The translations under genes and the position numbers were made by a program. Below, piece after piece: positions 1 to 9,037 of a DNA stretch of 64,000 bases (position 1 is its first letter; each line of letters begins with the position of its first letter). The notes below the pieces were generated by a model. That model saw only the letters and a program-made list of their open reading frames with translations, was not told the origin of the DNA and ran no database searches. Origin of the DNA: Candidatus Fermentibacterota bacterium (GTDB taxonomy: Bacteria; JAFGKV01); assembly GCA_016928395.1 (NCBI GenBank), contig JAFGKV010000147.1:88425-152424 (forward strand). Direction: 5' to 3'.

Positions 1-837
1 CCTCGGTAGCGTCTCGTCGGGAATGAATGAGCCATCCGGCGCCACATCAAGGATTCCGCAGGAGAGCACCTTCTCGGCGAACCCGCGGGCCCACGATCCC
101 ACCAGATCGGGAGGCGTTGCCACATCCGACATGCGATGGCGGTAGATGCGGTCTAGCGGAAGAAGCTCCACCAGCACGCCGGAGAGCTCGGCCTTGGTGA
201 TCGCCGGGGATACCGCGACTTTACGCATGACCTCTGACTGGCCGGCGGTGGCCCTGCGAATCTCCTGAAGGCGTTCCCACGCTTCGGAGGCCTTGAGGAA
301 CTTGGGATCGATCTCCAGGGCCTTGGCATAGCTGGCTTCGGCGGCATCGGTCAGGTTCTGCTTCTCCTGCACGGCTGCCTTGTAGAACCACGCAAACTTG
401 TACGCCTCGGGCTGGGGTTTGCCGTCTCTGCTTGTGGTGTCCAGAGCCTTGTCGAACTGCTTCACGGCATCATCGAGCTTGCCCTGGGCCGCCTTCACTC
501 TGCCCAAGCCGACCCTGGCCATGGCGTAGCGGCCGTCCTGGTCGAGTGACTCGTCCATTTCCTTCTCGGCCTTCTCCAACTCGCCACGCTCAAGATGCAC
601 CAGGCCCAGGCCTTCGTGGGCAGGCGCGTAGGGCCGCTTGGCGGTCTTGGCCAGATCCCGCGAGCGGACAAACATGTCCCCCGCAAGGTCCGGCTTGCCG
701 GTGTTCAGGTAGTCCATACCCTGGCGGTACGCGCCCTCGGGCGTATCCAAGACACTCACCGGTTTGAGCTGCTTGCCGCCGCCGCAGGCGACGAGCAGCG
801 ACGCTGCCAAGAGCATCACGACATACACGGGTCTCAT
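1..837 (-). CDS. TPR lipoprotein with C-terminal SLH-like domain (partial)
   Basis: Reading frame open from an ATG at 837 to the left edge, so the C-terminus is missing. AGGAGG lies 5 nt before the ATG. The first ~18 residues are a lipoprotein signal with lipobox L-V-A-C, so the mature protein should be lipid-anchored. Residues ~35-190 are TPR-like helical pairs rich in A/G/E/K (for example the stretch around YAKALEIDPKF). The last visible ~35 residues (WARGFAEKVLSCGIL, then PDGSFIPDE) look like an S-layer homology domain, which in known families binds peptidoglycan-linked polymers. It lies 11 bp after the FlgT-like gene and is the last visible gene of the envelope operon. Seen: lipobox, repeats, SLH-like motif. 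Inferred: a tether between membrane and wall. Confidence 0.8.
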   Translation of the reverse strand, partial: MRPVYVVMLLAASLLVACGGGKQLKPVSVLDTPEGAYRQGMDYLNTGKPDLAGDMFVRSRDLAKTAKRPYAPAHEGLGLVHLERGELEKAEKEMDESLDQDGRYAMARVGLGRVKAAQGKLDDAVKQFDKALDTTSRDGKPQPEAYKFAWFYKAAVQEKQNLTDAAEASYAKALEIDPKFLKASEAWERLQEIRRATAGQSEVMRKVAVSPAITKAELSGVLVELLPLDRIYRHRMSDVATPPDLVGSWARGFAEKVLSCGILDVAPDGSFIPDETLPR

Positions 838-848
838 TCGCACCTCCT

Positions 849-1979
849 CTATCGCCTCTCGGCTGCGACGACGATCTTCCTGTCATCCATGGTCGTCAGC
901 CGGAACTCGGAATGCCGATCGATCCCAGTTGCCAGATACACGAGCTTCTCGGGGTAGTGGAGCGTAACAGTGCCTCCCCCATTCTTAAACACGCCGGGTT
1001 CCACGCCTTCCACCCACCGCTGCTTCTCCACCAGGTTCACCAGCTTGCGGAACGATGCCATGTCGGGCAGGTCGGCCGCTTCGACGGTCACGGTCTGCAT
1101 CTTCTGAACCAGGTACTCGGAGTTCATCCACGCCATGACTTTGGCCACCATCTGAGGGGCAGCCCTGATGAGGGCCTTTTCGCTGGCATCAATGGGGTCT
1201 TGACCGAAGTCTTTGACGCGCTGGAGCTGTTCCTGGCCGATGATGCGGCCGGTTTCCACTTCGACCATGCGGCAGGTAACCCTGGCATGGGCCGACGGCA
1301 ATGAGATGTCAGACGCATACTCTGTCGTGTTCTCGTGAACCGTGGTGCGGGACGTGCCTTTGATGACCAGATTCGACAGGAAGCGCAAGCCGATCACCTG
1401 GGCTTCTTCCACGTCACCCTTGATGCGGGACAGCTCCGAGTCACGGCGTCTCAGCTCAGTGATCTGTTCGCGATCCCGCACGTCGTAGCCGGCATTCACC
1501 AGCGCCTCGACTACTTCGCTTTCCACCAGTGGGTCGGGCACCGTCTCGCCGGCCATATCCTCGTCGATCTGGACGACCACGGTCATGTTGGCGGTCAGAT
1601 TGCTCTTGATCCCCGTCTCCAGGGAGGCCTTGTCCACTGTTGCCGAGATCTTGACCTTGTAAAGCCCTGCGGCTGCGTCGGGACCCTCCTCGAGGATCTT
1701 GTAGGCGGTGATCAGACCGGAGGATGTATTGCGCACCGTGGCTGCCAGGAGCAACTCGTTCTGCACCAAAGTTTCGGCATCCACCAGAACGCCGACTGCC
1801 TGCTCCAGGGCACGGACCCTGGCATCGATGATAGCCTCGTCCCGCGCCTGGGCGATGTCGCCCGAGAGGATGGTGCCAACTCCCTCGGCCTCGACGATCT
1901 CCGCTCGAGAGATAGAGGCCGTCGTGAGCACCAGCAGCGCCAGAACGGAACGCGAAGCCCTATCCCACCACGAAGACAA
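849..1979 (-). CDS. FlgT-N-like secreted envelope protein, TTG start
   Basis: 376 residues. The N-terminal ~26 residues form a signal peptide (hydrophobic SVLALLVLTTASI, then S-R-A). Residues ~28-115 (AEGVGTILSGDIAQARDEAI and on) resemble the FlgT N-terminal/LPP20-like fold, in which an ordered helix of alternating Ala and Arg precedes a beta strand. The central part (~140-290) resembles CsgG/FlgT middle domains that hold outer-membrane assemblies. The start is TTG at 1979, supported by AAGGAG 7 nt upstream, and the gene overlaps the preceding stop by 20 bp, so it is translationally coupled. No flagellar gene is visible, so a flagellar role should not be assumed. Function unknown; a periplasmic assembly factor is the most likely class. 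Confidence 0.75.
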   Translation of the reverse strand: MSSWWDRASRSVLALLVLTTASISRAEIVEAEGVGTILSGDIAQARDEAIIDARVRALEQAVGVLVDAETLVQNELLLAATVRNTSSGLITAYKILEEGPDAAAGLYKVKISATVDKASLETGIKSNLTANMTVVVQIDEDMAGETVPDPLVESEVVEALVNAGYDVRDREQITELRRRDSELSRIKGDVEEAQVIGLRFLSNLVIKGTSRTTVHENTTEYASDISLPSAHARVTCRMVEVETGRIIGQEQLQRVKDFGQDPIDASEKALIRAAPQMVAKVMAWMNSEYLVQKMQTVTVEAADLPDMASFRKLVNLVEKQRWVEGVEPGVFKNGGGTVTLHYPEKLVYLATGIDRHSEFRLTTMDDRKIVVAAERR

Positions 1980-2862
1980 CTCGGCACTCCTTGAGGAAGT
2001 CGCTCTTCATGTTGGCAGCCACCACGCGTGCGGCATCATCCGTGGAGAGCAGCACATCGGCGGAATAGGCGCCACCGGTGGCAACGGCCCGAACCACAAG
2101 CGGGCTCTCGCCCACGCGCTCTTTGAGCGCCGTCGCCTTGGCGACGGTGTCGGTGTAGCCTACAACGCCGAAGCGAACGGCTGCGGCCCGGTCCATGTTG
2201 ACGCGGCCATACAACTCTTCGTCACGGCCTTGCACCAGCACGCGCGGCGCCATCGTCGGCTTCACGCCCAAACCTGAGGCGTCTACAATGAGGCCGGAAG
2301 CGGGTGGAACGTCGGAGGGTGCAGAGTCGCCCACGGTGAATAGCTTTGGCGCCGCCGCCTGAGTTCGTCGCTGCAGCCAGGGCACCACCGCCGATGAGAG
2401 GCCCTTTTCACCCGTGAGTACGATACCGACGGTCATCTCAACCCACACGGATCCATCCTCGAACTCGGTTCGCTCCATGGCGACTTCCCGGGCGCCTTTG
2501 ATGAGGCCCTCGGTGGAAGATTTCAACTGCACGTCCTGGTGAACCTCATTGGCGAACAGATTGTCGGCGTCGATGCGCACACCGTAGATGATCTCTGCCA
2601 GTTTCTCAAAGGCCAGATGCCGGGCGGTCTTCAGGGCCATGGCATAGCATTGTGCCTTAGACTTTGCCCTCTCGACATTGCAGGTGCCACCGGCGGTGAC
2701 TTCAAGGTACCCGTTCTCCCAGTTGACGCGGCTCTTGTAGTCTTCGGCGATGGTCCGCTCCTCCAACGCGGCCTTGGCACTCTGCTCGTCTTCCCACCAA
2801 CGGGTCTGGGCAGAGACCACAGCAGCACTCGCCAACATGAGCGCGATGATCGATTTCACCAT
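1960..2862 (-). CDS. LPP20-like secreted protein, short paralogue
   Basis: 300 residues from the ATG at 2862, chosen because AAGGAGG lies just upstream and a signal peptide (MVKSIIALMLASAAVVSA) follows; an upstream in-frame start has no such support. An N-terminal domain (~25-150) with VNWENGYLEV and an Ala/Lys-rich helix resembles LPP20 lipoprotein-family domains, but no lipobox is present. The C-terminal ~110 residues (GLIVDASGLGVKPTM to the end) resemble the C-terminal domain of the next gene upstream (2964-5534). Both N and C domains are shared, so the two are paralogues differing by a central coiled coil. It lies 101 bp after that gene. Role unknown; envelope location is inferred from the signal peptide and neighbours. 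Confidence 0.8.
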   Translation of the reverse strand: MVKSIIALMLASAAVVSAQTRWWEDEQSAKAALEERTIAEDYKSRVNWENGYLEVTAGGTCNVERAKSKAQCYAMALKTARHLAFEKLAEIIYGVRIDADNLFANEVHQDVQLKSSTEGLIKGAREVAMERTEFEDGSVWVEMTVGIVLTGEKGLSSAVVPWLQRRTQAAAPKLFTVGDSAPSDVPPASGLIVDASGLGVKPTMAPRVLVQGRDEELYGRVNMDRAAAVRFGVVGYTDTVAKATALKERVGESPLVVRAVATGGAYSADVLLSTDDAARVVAANMKSDFLKECRVVFVVG

Positions 2863-2963
2863 ACCACCTTCCTTTCGATAGGGCGATCCAGACACAGCGC
2901 CAGAACCCTGGCACTCGCCGGGCTCGCATACCATTCGATTCCCACGGCGACGCGCCTATGGAT

Positions 2964-5534
2964 TCATGCCGTGGGTTCCACCGTGATGGCAACCCTGCAG
3001 TTCTTGAGAAATCCTCCCGCCCTATCGGCACGGTCAATGAGCAGTGCGTCCTCCCGGGAGACTACCACATCGGATCTGTTCTTACCCGTTGCCTCGATAG
3101 CCTTGACCACCAGAGGATTCGAACCGATGACACTCACGTGTTTTGTTCGGGCGGCCTCGGGAGTGGCAGCAAACCGGGTCAGCCCGCCCAGATTCAACTG
3201 CACGCTCCGAGAGGCCTTGGAATCGCCGTAGACCTCTTCGCCATCAGTCGAGAAAACCCGGGACTTAGTGGCCGGCCGAACGCCAAGGTACGCAGCATCC
3301 ACGATGAGGCCGGTATAGGGTTCCTTACCCAGTTCGACGACCCGCGTCACACTGGCTGCCGGCACCGGCATCGCCGAGCCGGGAGCGGACCTCAGCGAGT
3401 CCCGGAGTGTCTGTACCGCGCGGGCGGCGGCGGCCGCCTGCTCCATGGCTCGGGCCACATCGTCGCGGGATGCCCCATCGGTCCTGACGAGCTTTCGCAT
3501 GGCCGCGGCTTCGGTCTCCGCAGTCGCGGCTCGTCCCTCCAGGGCAGCCACAGCAGCCTGGAGTGTCTGGGTCTGCGCCAGGCTCCTTTTCAAATCCGCG
3601 ACCAAGGCGGTCACTTCCGGGGAGGGGGCACGGCTTCCCGTCTCCACGGCCTTTGTGGCCAGGGACATGGCGGCCATGGTCTCCCGCTCCAGCTCGGTCT
3701 GCCGGGCCCTGCTGGAAGCCAACTCCTCGGCCAACCGCTGGGTCTGGGCAGCCAAGGCCTGAATCTGGGCATCGCGCTGGGCTGCCGATGTCGTGGCGGC
3801 ACTCTCGGTTGCCAATCGCGCCTGGGAGAGCTGCCGTTCCAACGCCACGGCCTTTTCCCGCGCAGCCTTGGCCTCGTGCGACGCCTGGCGGGCTTCGGCT
3901 ACGGCCTGGGCTAGCGCCGCATTGTCTTCCTCTTTCAGACGGGACATGGCCGACGTCGTCTGCGCTTCGAAGGCGCTCTGCTTCTGCCGGGCCGACGCCA
4001 ACTCATCAGCGAGCCGCTTCGTCTCAGCCGATAGACGGGCCATCTCAATTTCTCGTTCTTGAGCAGGTTTCGAGGAGAGCGTGTCCACGGCGTTTCGGGT
4101 GTCCTGCAGTTGTCGTTCTAGCCCATCGGCCCGTTCCCTGGCCCGAAGCGCATCATCCGCGGCCTGGCGGGCTTCCGCCAGGGCCTCGGCTGCTTTGTCT
4201 CCGGAGCCCGCCGCGGCCATGGCGGTCGTGGTACCCTTTTCGAATTGGGTCTCCAATTGTACCTGCCTCTGGCGCGTGGCTCCCAATTCCTGGGCAAGGC
4301 GCTGGGTTTCCGCGGCCAGCCTCACCATCTCAACGTCTCTCCCGGCGGCTGATCGGGCCGTCAGGCTGTCGATAGCCAAGCGTGCCTCGCGAAGCTGCCG
4401 TTCCAGGGCCACTGCCTGCTCCCTGGCGTGGCGCGCCTCCTGGGCGGCCTGATGGGCTTCGGTGAGAGCTGCGGAGGCCGCCGAATTGTCTGTGGCCAGG
4501 GCCGACTGGGCCTGGGTCAAACGTGTGAGCGCCAGCTCATTGTCCCGCCGCAATCGGTCCGCTTCAGACCGGGCTGCCTCCACCTGCAGCGCCGCATCCT
4601 GGGACTTCTGTAGCATGTCGGCTACCTGGCGAGCCTGTTCTGTGGCCGAGGCGCTGGCTGCGCGGGCCTCATCCGCCGCGGTCTGGGCTTCGGCTGCGGC
4701 GTTGGCCAAACGGCCGGCGATCTCCCGGGCCTCCTGGGCCGCAGCCTGGGCCTGGCGCGTCTCATCGGATGAGGCCGCCTGAACCTGGCGGGCCTGGGCC
4801 TCGGCCGCGGAGCGGGCTACCTCGTCCGCAGCCTTGCGGGCCTCTTCGGCGATGCGAAGGGCCGCGGCGGCTTGCTCCAGTGCCCGCGTGGCGGTCTCTC
4901 CGTCGCGCGAAGCGGTGATGGCGGCACGGGAGTCCTGGGCGGCCTGGGTTGCCTGTTGCACCAACGTTTCCAAGCGTTCGGCGCGCTGTGTGGTCTGCGC
5001 CAGCTCCGCCTGGGCACGCTCAAAGTCGGCGCGAAGCTTGGCGATCTCCGGGGCCACGGACGGCGCGGACGCGTGCTGCACCGCGGCGGCGCCGAGGCCC
5101 CGGGGACCAAAGATCATGACACCCAACTTCACCCTGACCAGCGGCGACCCGTCGGGCATGGTGACAGTGTCCTCGCTGATGATCCGGGCGTTCTTGATGA
5201 GGCCGTTCACCGCGGTGCGCAGTGTCGTGTTGGCGATTACCTCATCCTGGAAGGTATTCGAGGAACTCACATGAAGGCCGTGCACCGTCTCCGCCAGCTT
5301 CTCATAGGCTAAGGCGCGGGCGGCCTTGATCGCCATGGTGTAGCAGTGGCCCTGGTTCACGGCGAGGGTGGGATCGCAGGTCGCTTCTCCGACGACCTCC
5401 ACATACCCGTTCTCCCAGTCTACCGTGGCGGTGTAGTCGGCACCCTGGTCTATGTGCCTCAGGGCCGAAGCCTCCTGCGACGAGGCCGCAGTCGCAAGAA
5501 GGAGGATCAGACCGCTTACGATTTCATGCCGCAT
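2964..5534 (-). CDS. LPP20-like secreted protein with long coiled-coil insertion
   Basis: 856 residues, ATG with GAGGAG 7 nt upstream. Residues 1-20 are a signal peptide. Residues ~30-155 (VDWENGYVEVVGEATC, then an Ala-rich helix) match the N-domain of the 1960-2862 product, and residues ~729-856 (GLIVDAAYLGVRP to the end) match its C-domain. Between them, residues ~163-715 are an almost continuous Ala/Gln/Glu/Arg-rich coiled coil, part of which is three tandem repeats of 93-95 residues. The globular ends are thus split by a rod tens of nanometres long if it is one helix. Such proteins often span or scaffold the periplasm. Function otherwise unknown; 10 bp separate it from the upstream TPR gene. 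Confidence 0.85.
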   Translation of the reverse strand: MRHEIVSGLILLLATAASSQEASALRHIDQGADYTATVDWENGYVEVVGEATCDPTLAVNQGHCYTMAIKAARALAYEKLAETVHGLHVSSSNTFQDEVIANTTLRTAVNGLIKNARIISEDTVTMPDGSPLVRVKLGVMIFGPRGLGAAAVQHASAPSVAPEIAKLRADFERAQAELAQTTQRAERLETLVQQATQAAQDSRAAITASRDGETATRALEQAAAALRIAEEARKAADEVARSAAEAQARQVQAASSDETRQAQAAAQEAREIAGRLANAAAEAQTAADEARAASASATEQARQVADMLQKSQDAALQVEAARSEADRLRRDNELALTRLTQAQSALATDNSAASAALTEAHQAAQEARHAREQAVALERQLREARLAIDSLTARSAAGRDVEMVRLAAETQRLAQELGATRQRQVQLETQFEKGTTTAMAAAGSGDKAAEALAEARQAADDALRARERADGLERQLQDTRNAVDTLSSKPAQEREIEMARLSAETKRLADELASARQKQSAFEAQTTSAMSRLKEEDNAALAQAVAEARQASHEAKAAREKAVALERQLSQARLATESAATTSAAQRDAQIQALAAQTQRLAEELASSRARQTELERETMAAMSLATKAVETGSRAPSPEVTALVADLKRSLAQTQTLQAAVAALEGRAATAETEAAAMRKLVRTDGASRDDVARAMEQAAAAARAVQTLRDSLRSAPGSAMPVPAASVTRVVELGKEPYTGLIVDAAYLGVRPATKSRVFSTDGEEVYGDSKASRSVQLNLGGLTRFAATPEAARTKHVSVIGSNPLVVKAIEATGKNRSDVVVSREDALLIDRADRAGGFLKNCRVAITVEPTA
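3639..4460 (-). repeat. Three tandem ~94-residue coiled-coil repeats
   Basis: Within the 856-residue protein, residues 359-453, 454-546 and 547-632 each begin with EAxQA and carry the series ARExAxxLERQL, then RDxxM/IxxLxAxTxRLAxEL, then an R-Q-rich end. The spacing is 95 and 93 residues. Protein-level identity is clear, while the DNA copies have diverged, so the duplication is old. Confidence 0.75.
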
Positions 5535-5544
5535 GGTGCGCTCC

Positions 5545-6381
5545 TCACGTGCAGTGGTTCTTGACGTAGTGGGTGGCTGCCTTGTTTGACGGGTCGATGG
5601 CGAGAATCCGTTTCCATAGAGCGCAGGCTTCCTTCAGGTCGCCGCGCTTCTGAGCTTCCAATGCCAGATCGCCATACACCTTCGCCAGGTTGAACTTGGC
5701 ATCCTGACTGTTCGGGTTCACCTGGAGAACCCTCCGCCACTGATCGATGGCCGCCTGGGATTCACCCTTGGCGTAGAGTACCCAGCCCAGGCTGTTGCGG
5801 GCCTCCTGATGGCGCGAGTCAAGCTCGATGGCCCGGCGGAACGACAGCTCGGCATTGGCCTGCATGCCCAGCCGGAAGAACACCGCGCCCAGCTTCAGGT
5901 GGGTCTCTGGCTCCATGGCGTCGGCGTCTCGGGAGCGTCGCAGATGGTCCATCGCATCCTCGACGCGACCGCGAAGCAGATAGAGAGCCCCCAGGAAGTA
6001 GTGTGCGGTGGCATTGCCGGGATCTGCGCCAAGCATGGCCTGGAATTGACCCCTGGCCTGTTCGATCCGCTCGGCGTGGAGATCAATCACGCCCTGCCAC
6101 ATGCACGCGGTCTCATTGCCCGGATCCAAGGCCTGGACGTAGGCGAACTGAGCCGAAGCTCCTTTCGTATCGCCGAGCTTGAGGAGAACAAGCCCCAGCA
6201 GGTTTCTGGCATAGACGTTTCGTGGGTCCATTGTCACTGCCTGGTTCAGCTTGTCTCGGGCAGCAGGGAGCCGGCCCGCCACATGATCGAGGTCGGCATC
6301 CAGCGCCAGGCGCAGAGACTCTTCAGCCGGGCCTGCCGTGCAGACACCCACGATAATCGCGAGTAACGCCGCCACTCTCAT
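5545..6381 (-). CDS. Secreted TPR protein
   Basis: 278 residues: a short signal peptide (MRVAALLAIIVGVCTAGPA) and then about six TPR units (~35-265) with the usual consensus, for example ALDPGN, ALGADPGN-like turns and AIELDSRHQEARNSLGWVL. TPR arrays bind protein partners. The ATG overlaps the amidase stop by 4 bp and the gene ends 10 bp before the coiled-coil protein, so it belongs to the same transcript. No catalytic domain is visible. It probably serves as a scaffold for the neighbouring envelope proteins; the partner is not knowable from sequence. Confidence 0.8.
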   Translation of the reverse strand: MRVAALLAIIVGVCTAGPAEESLRLALDADLDHVAGRLPAARDKLNQAVTMDPRNVYARNLLGLVLLKLGDTKGASAQFAYVQALDPGNETACMWQGVIDLHAERIEQARGQFQAMLGADPGNATAHYFLGALYLLRGRVEDAMDHLRRSRDADAMEPETHLKLGAVFFRLGMQANAELSFRRAIELDSRHQEARNSLGWVLYAKGESQAAIDQWRRVLQVNPNSQDAKFNLAKVYGDLALEAQKRGDLKEACALWKRILAIDPSNKAATHYVKNHCT

Positions 6382-7556
6382 GACGCGTAGGCCGCCAGCT
6401 TCGCCGCCAGGGTCTCGACCAGCCTCTCCTGAGCCTGTTCGCGGGCCAAGAGAAGCTCCTCGTCAGGATTGCTGATGAAGGCAGTTTCGACGAGCACCGA
6501 GGGCATCCGTGCCTTCTTGAGTACGAAGAAACCCGCGCTACTAATGCCGCGGCTTCGCACCGGAAACCCGGTCTTGAGGGCCTCCTGCACGTCGGCCGCG
6601 ATGCGGCCGGAATCTTTCCACAGGAGCTTGCGCTGCAGCCGGAACAAGACCCACTCGATATCGACGAGACTCTCCTGTCTGGCCAGTTCCTCGGGCTCGG
6701 CGAAGCTGTTCTCGAAGGTGGCGACTCGGGCCGCCTCCGCGCTGGAGGCCTGCTCGGAGCAGAAGAAGGTCTCGGAGCCGACGGCCTTGCGGTTCTCATT
6801 GGCGTTGCAGTGAATGGACACGAAGAGATCGGCGCCATACTGGTTGGCCACGGCGGTGCGGTCGCTTAGGTTCAGGTAGTAGTCATCGGTGCGTGTCAGG
6901 GCAATCCTGCCGAAGCCCGCCCGATCGAGGCGCGCGGCCAGGAGCCGGCTTAGTGCGAGAGTGATATCCTTCTCCTTGGTTCCCTTGAGACCTACGGCGC
7001 CGGGATCATGGCCGCCGTGGCCCGGATCGATGACGATGTTGCGGATACGCAACCCAAGCCTGCCATCGGAGCTTCTTTGTCTGAGGCGTTCCGCTTCCTC
7101 GCGCGCTTCGGCCTCCAGCCGGGCCATCTCGGGCGAGGTGGCCGCGATTCTTGGGGCCAAGGCGGGGCCAAGAACATCCACGATGACCCGGGGGGGATCA
7201 CCCACCATCCGGGCCGTGACATGGGATCCGGTGGATGCATCAAACTCCAGGATGGTTTTGTAGCCTTCGTCAGACGGCGTGAAGATCCGATAGCTCCGCA
7301 CAGGTCCGGAGGAGAGCTGGCGGCTGTCCTCCACTGGCAGATACAGCGCATTCTTCAGAACCACTTGGGGGGGAGGCCCGGGGCGGACATCCAGAGGGCA
7401 GGCTCCATCTAACTCAAGGACGACCCGCGTCTGGTCTTCCAGTACGAAGGCGTCCACCCTGCCAATGAGGGGAAGAAGATCGTCGTCCGCAAAGGCTGTC
7501 CGGGAGAGCAGGATAGCAGACGCCGGAAGGGTTTTCAGGAAGATGCGCCGCCGCAT
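6378..7556 (-). CDS. N-acetylmuramoyl-L-alanine amidase (AMIN + Amidase_3)
   Basis: 392 residues. It cleaves the amide bond between MurNAc and the stem peptide of peptidoglycan. The first ~23 residues look like a Tat signal (M-R-R-R-I-F-L-K then a hydrophobic stretch). An AMIN domain (~30-125), which targets septal or outer-membrane sites in known amidases, precedes the Amidase_3 zinc catalytic domain (~170-385) with IDPGHGGHDPGA (first zinc His), SIHCNAN (second His) and VLVETAFISNPDEE (catalytic Glu). Residues are intact, so activity is expected. The gene starts 3 bp after the stop of the TPR/PG-binding gene and shares ATGA with the downstream TPR gene, linking wall cleavage to the envelope cluster. 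Confidence 0.93.
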   Translation of the reverse strand: MRRRIFLKTLPASAILLSRTAFADDDLLPLIGRVDAFVLEDQTRVVLELDGACPLDVRPGPPPQVVLKNALYLPVEDSRQLSSGPVRSYRIFTPSDEGYKTILEFDASTGSHVTARMVGDPPRVIVDVLGPALAPRIAATSPEMARLEAEAREEAERLRQRSSDGRLGLRIRNIVIDPGHGGHDPGAVGLKGTKEKDITLALSRLLAARLDRAGFGRIALTRTDDYYLNLSDRTAVANQYGADLFVSIHCNANENRKAVGSETFFCSEQASSAEAARVATFENSFAEPEELARQESLVDIEWVLFRLQRKLLWKDSGRIAADVQEALKTGFPVRSRGISSAGFFVLKKARMPSVLVETAFISNPDEELLLAREQAQERLVETLAAKLAAYAS

Positions 7557-7559
7557 GGA

Positions 7560-8990
7560 CTACTTCGTGACTACCAGATCATTCACCGTGACCGCCCCGC
7601 CCGTGCCCTCAACGGGCTGGGCCACCGCCATCATCTCCATCACTTCGGTCAGGACGACTTCAGACTTGCTCTTGCGGGTTCTTCCAAGGGTCTTCCCGGT
7701 CGCAGGATGGGTGATCGGTTCGCCCTCGGTGAAGACGTGGAGCTTCATGCCTTTGCGCATGCCTTGGCGGGAACCCAACCCGACGTAGACTGATCCGTCA
7801 GGGTCGACCTTGACCACGGAGCCCTCCACGAGGGGGAGGACATTGGCGAAGTAGGCGGCGATATCCGCCACGGAGCGACGTAGCTGCGCAGGATCGGATT
7901 CCGGGGCTTGGGCCGATCGGGCGGCCAGCACTTCTCCCGTTTCCGTGTCAACCAGCCGCAGATCCATCTCCACTGTTGGACCCGAACGGTTCACGCTTCC
8001 CATCACCAGGCAGTCAACCCCCGCCTGCTTGCCAAGTCTTGCCGCGGTTGATTGATCGACGAGGTCGGTCAGCCCGAACTTGAGTTCCTTCAGCACCTTG
8101 TCCATCTGGATGCGTTCATTGACTTGAAACCGCTGATACTCCACCAACGATGTCACCATGCGCTCCGCAATGAGCCCGCCCAAGTCTTCCGTGCCCTTTG
8201 GGGCCGACATGGGGATGACTCCGACCGAGAGATAGGGAACAACGCGCTGCACCTTGCCGGATGGGTGCGCGGTCGCCGGCGCGGGCGGACGAGTCTGGGC
8301 CGGCGGCGTGACCTGCTGAAGTGGAGGAGTTGCAGCCGGCTCAGGGATGACGCCGAAATCCTTGGGCACTTTCACCTTCCTGATGGCGCCGAGGGTCTTC
8401 TTGTCCAGCGTTCCCGTAGCGGAGAGCCGGTTGTCCTGTTGGAAACTCTGTAGCGCCGCCTGGCTGCCTTTGCCGAAGATTCCGTCTACTGTGCCGGAGT
8501 AGTAGCCTTTGTACGACAAGACCCTTTGTACTTCCCGAAGCTCATCCTGCGACAGAGTGAGGGCGGGGGTTGCCTGTGGTTTCTCTGGTGTTGCAGGCGG
8601 GGTGGGTGTGACGCGGGCAGGAGGAGCAACTCCATTAGAAACCTTGGAAAGGAACTCGAGCGTCCGCGCATCGTTGGGAGTGTAGGCTGCTGCGAGATCG
8701 AGTTCTTCCCGTGCCCGGGTCAGGTCGCCAAGATGATAGGCGGCGATCCCGATCTCCCGGTGGGGATGGTAGTCGACGAAATGCATGCCGTAGGTCTGAA
8801 CCTTTTTCGACTGGTCTTGAAAGAGACCCTCCAACGCTTGTTCGAAGGCCACGATGGCCTGCGCGTACTTCGCCTCTTTCGTGAGACGGAGACCCTGGGC
8901 GTAGTAGTTGTACCATCGGTCGGCGGAATCGACGAGGCCCGGCCCTGCCGAAAGAAACCCCACCACGAGGAGAATCACAGTCCGTCTCAT
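7560..8990 (-). CDS. TPR, peptidoglycan-binding and CsgG-like envelope protein
   Basis: 476 residues from the ATG at 8990; an alternative ATG at 9002 lacks the purine-rich GGAAGAG that directly precedes 8990. Signal peptide ~1-20. Residues ~25-110 are TPR-like (YAQGLRLTKEAKYAQAIVAF). Residues ~150-215 are a PG_binding_1 domain (VQRVLSYKGYYSGTVDGIFG, then ALQSFQ), known to bind peptidoglycan. Residues ~250-400 resemble the CsgG/TolB-N-type fold (VGVIPMSAP, then FQVNERIQMDKVLKEL, then VDCLVMGSVN). The C-terminal ~75 residues resemble the FlgT C-terminal domain (VGLGSRQGMRKGMKLHVF). This is the first gene of the operon. Role: probably an envelope assembly or outer-membrane anchor; secretion activity is not shown by sequence. 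Confidence 0.85.
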   Translation of the reverse strand: MRRTVILLVVGFLSAGPGLVDSADRWYNYYAQGLRLTKEAKYAQAIVAFEQALEGLFQDQSKKVQTYGMHFVDYHPHREIGIAAYHLGDLTRAREELDLAAAYTPNDARTLEFLSKVSNGVAPPARVTPTPPATPEKPQATPALTLSQDELREVQRVLSYKGYYSGTVDGIFGKGSQAALQSFQQDNRLSATGTLDKKTLGAIRKVKVPKDFGVIPEPAATPPLQQVTPPAQTRPPAPATAHPSGKVQRVVPYLSVGVIPMSAPKGTEDLGGLIAERMVTSLVEYQRFQVNERIQMDKVLKELKFGLTDLVDQSTAARLGKQAGVDCLVMGSVNRSGPTVEMDLRLVDTETGEVLAARSAQAPESDPAQLRRSVADIAAYFANVLPLVEGSVVKVDPDGSVYVGLGSRQGMRKGMKLHVFTEGEPITHPATGKTLGRTRKSKSEVVLTEVMEMMAVAQPVEGTGGAVTVNDLVVTK

Positions 8991-9037
8991 CTCTTCCCTC
9001 ATCGTGAAAACGGCCAGAGTGTCAGATGTACGAAAGC

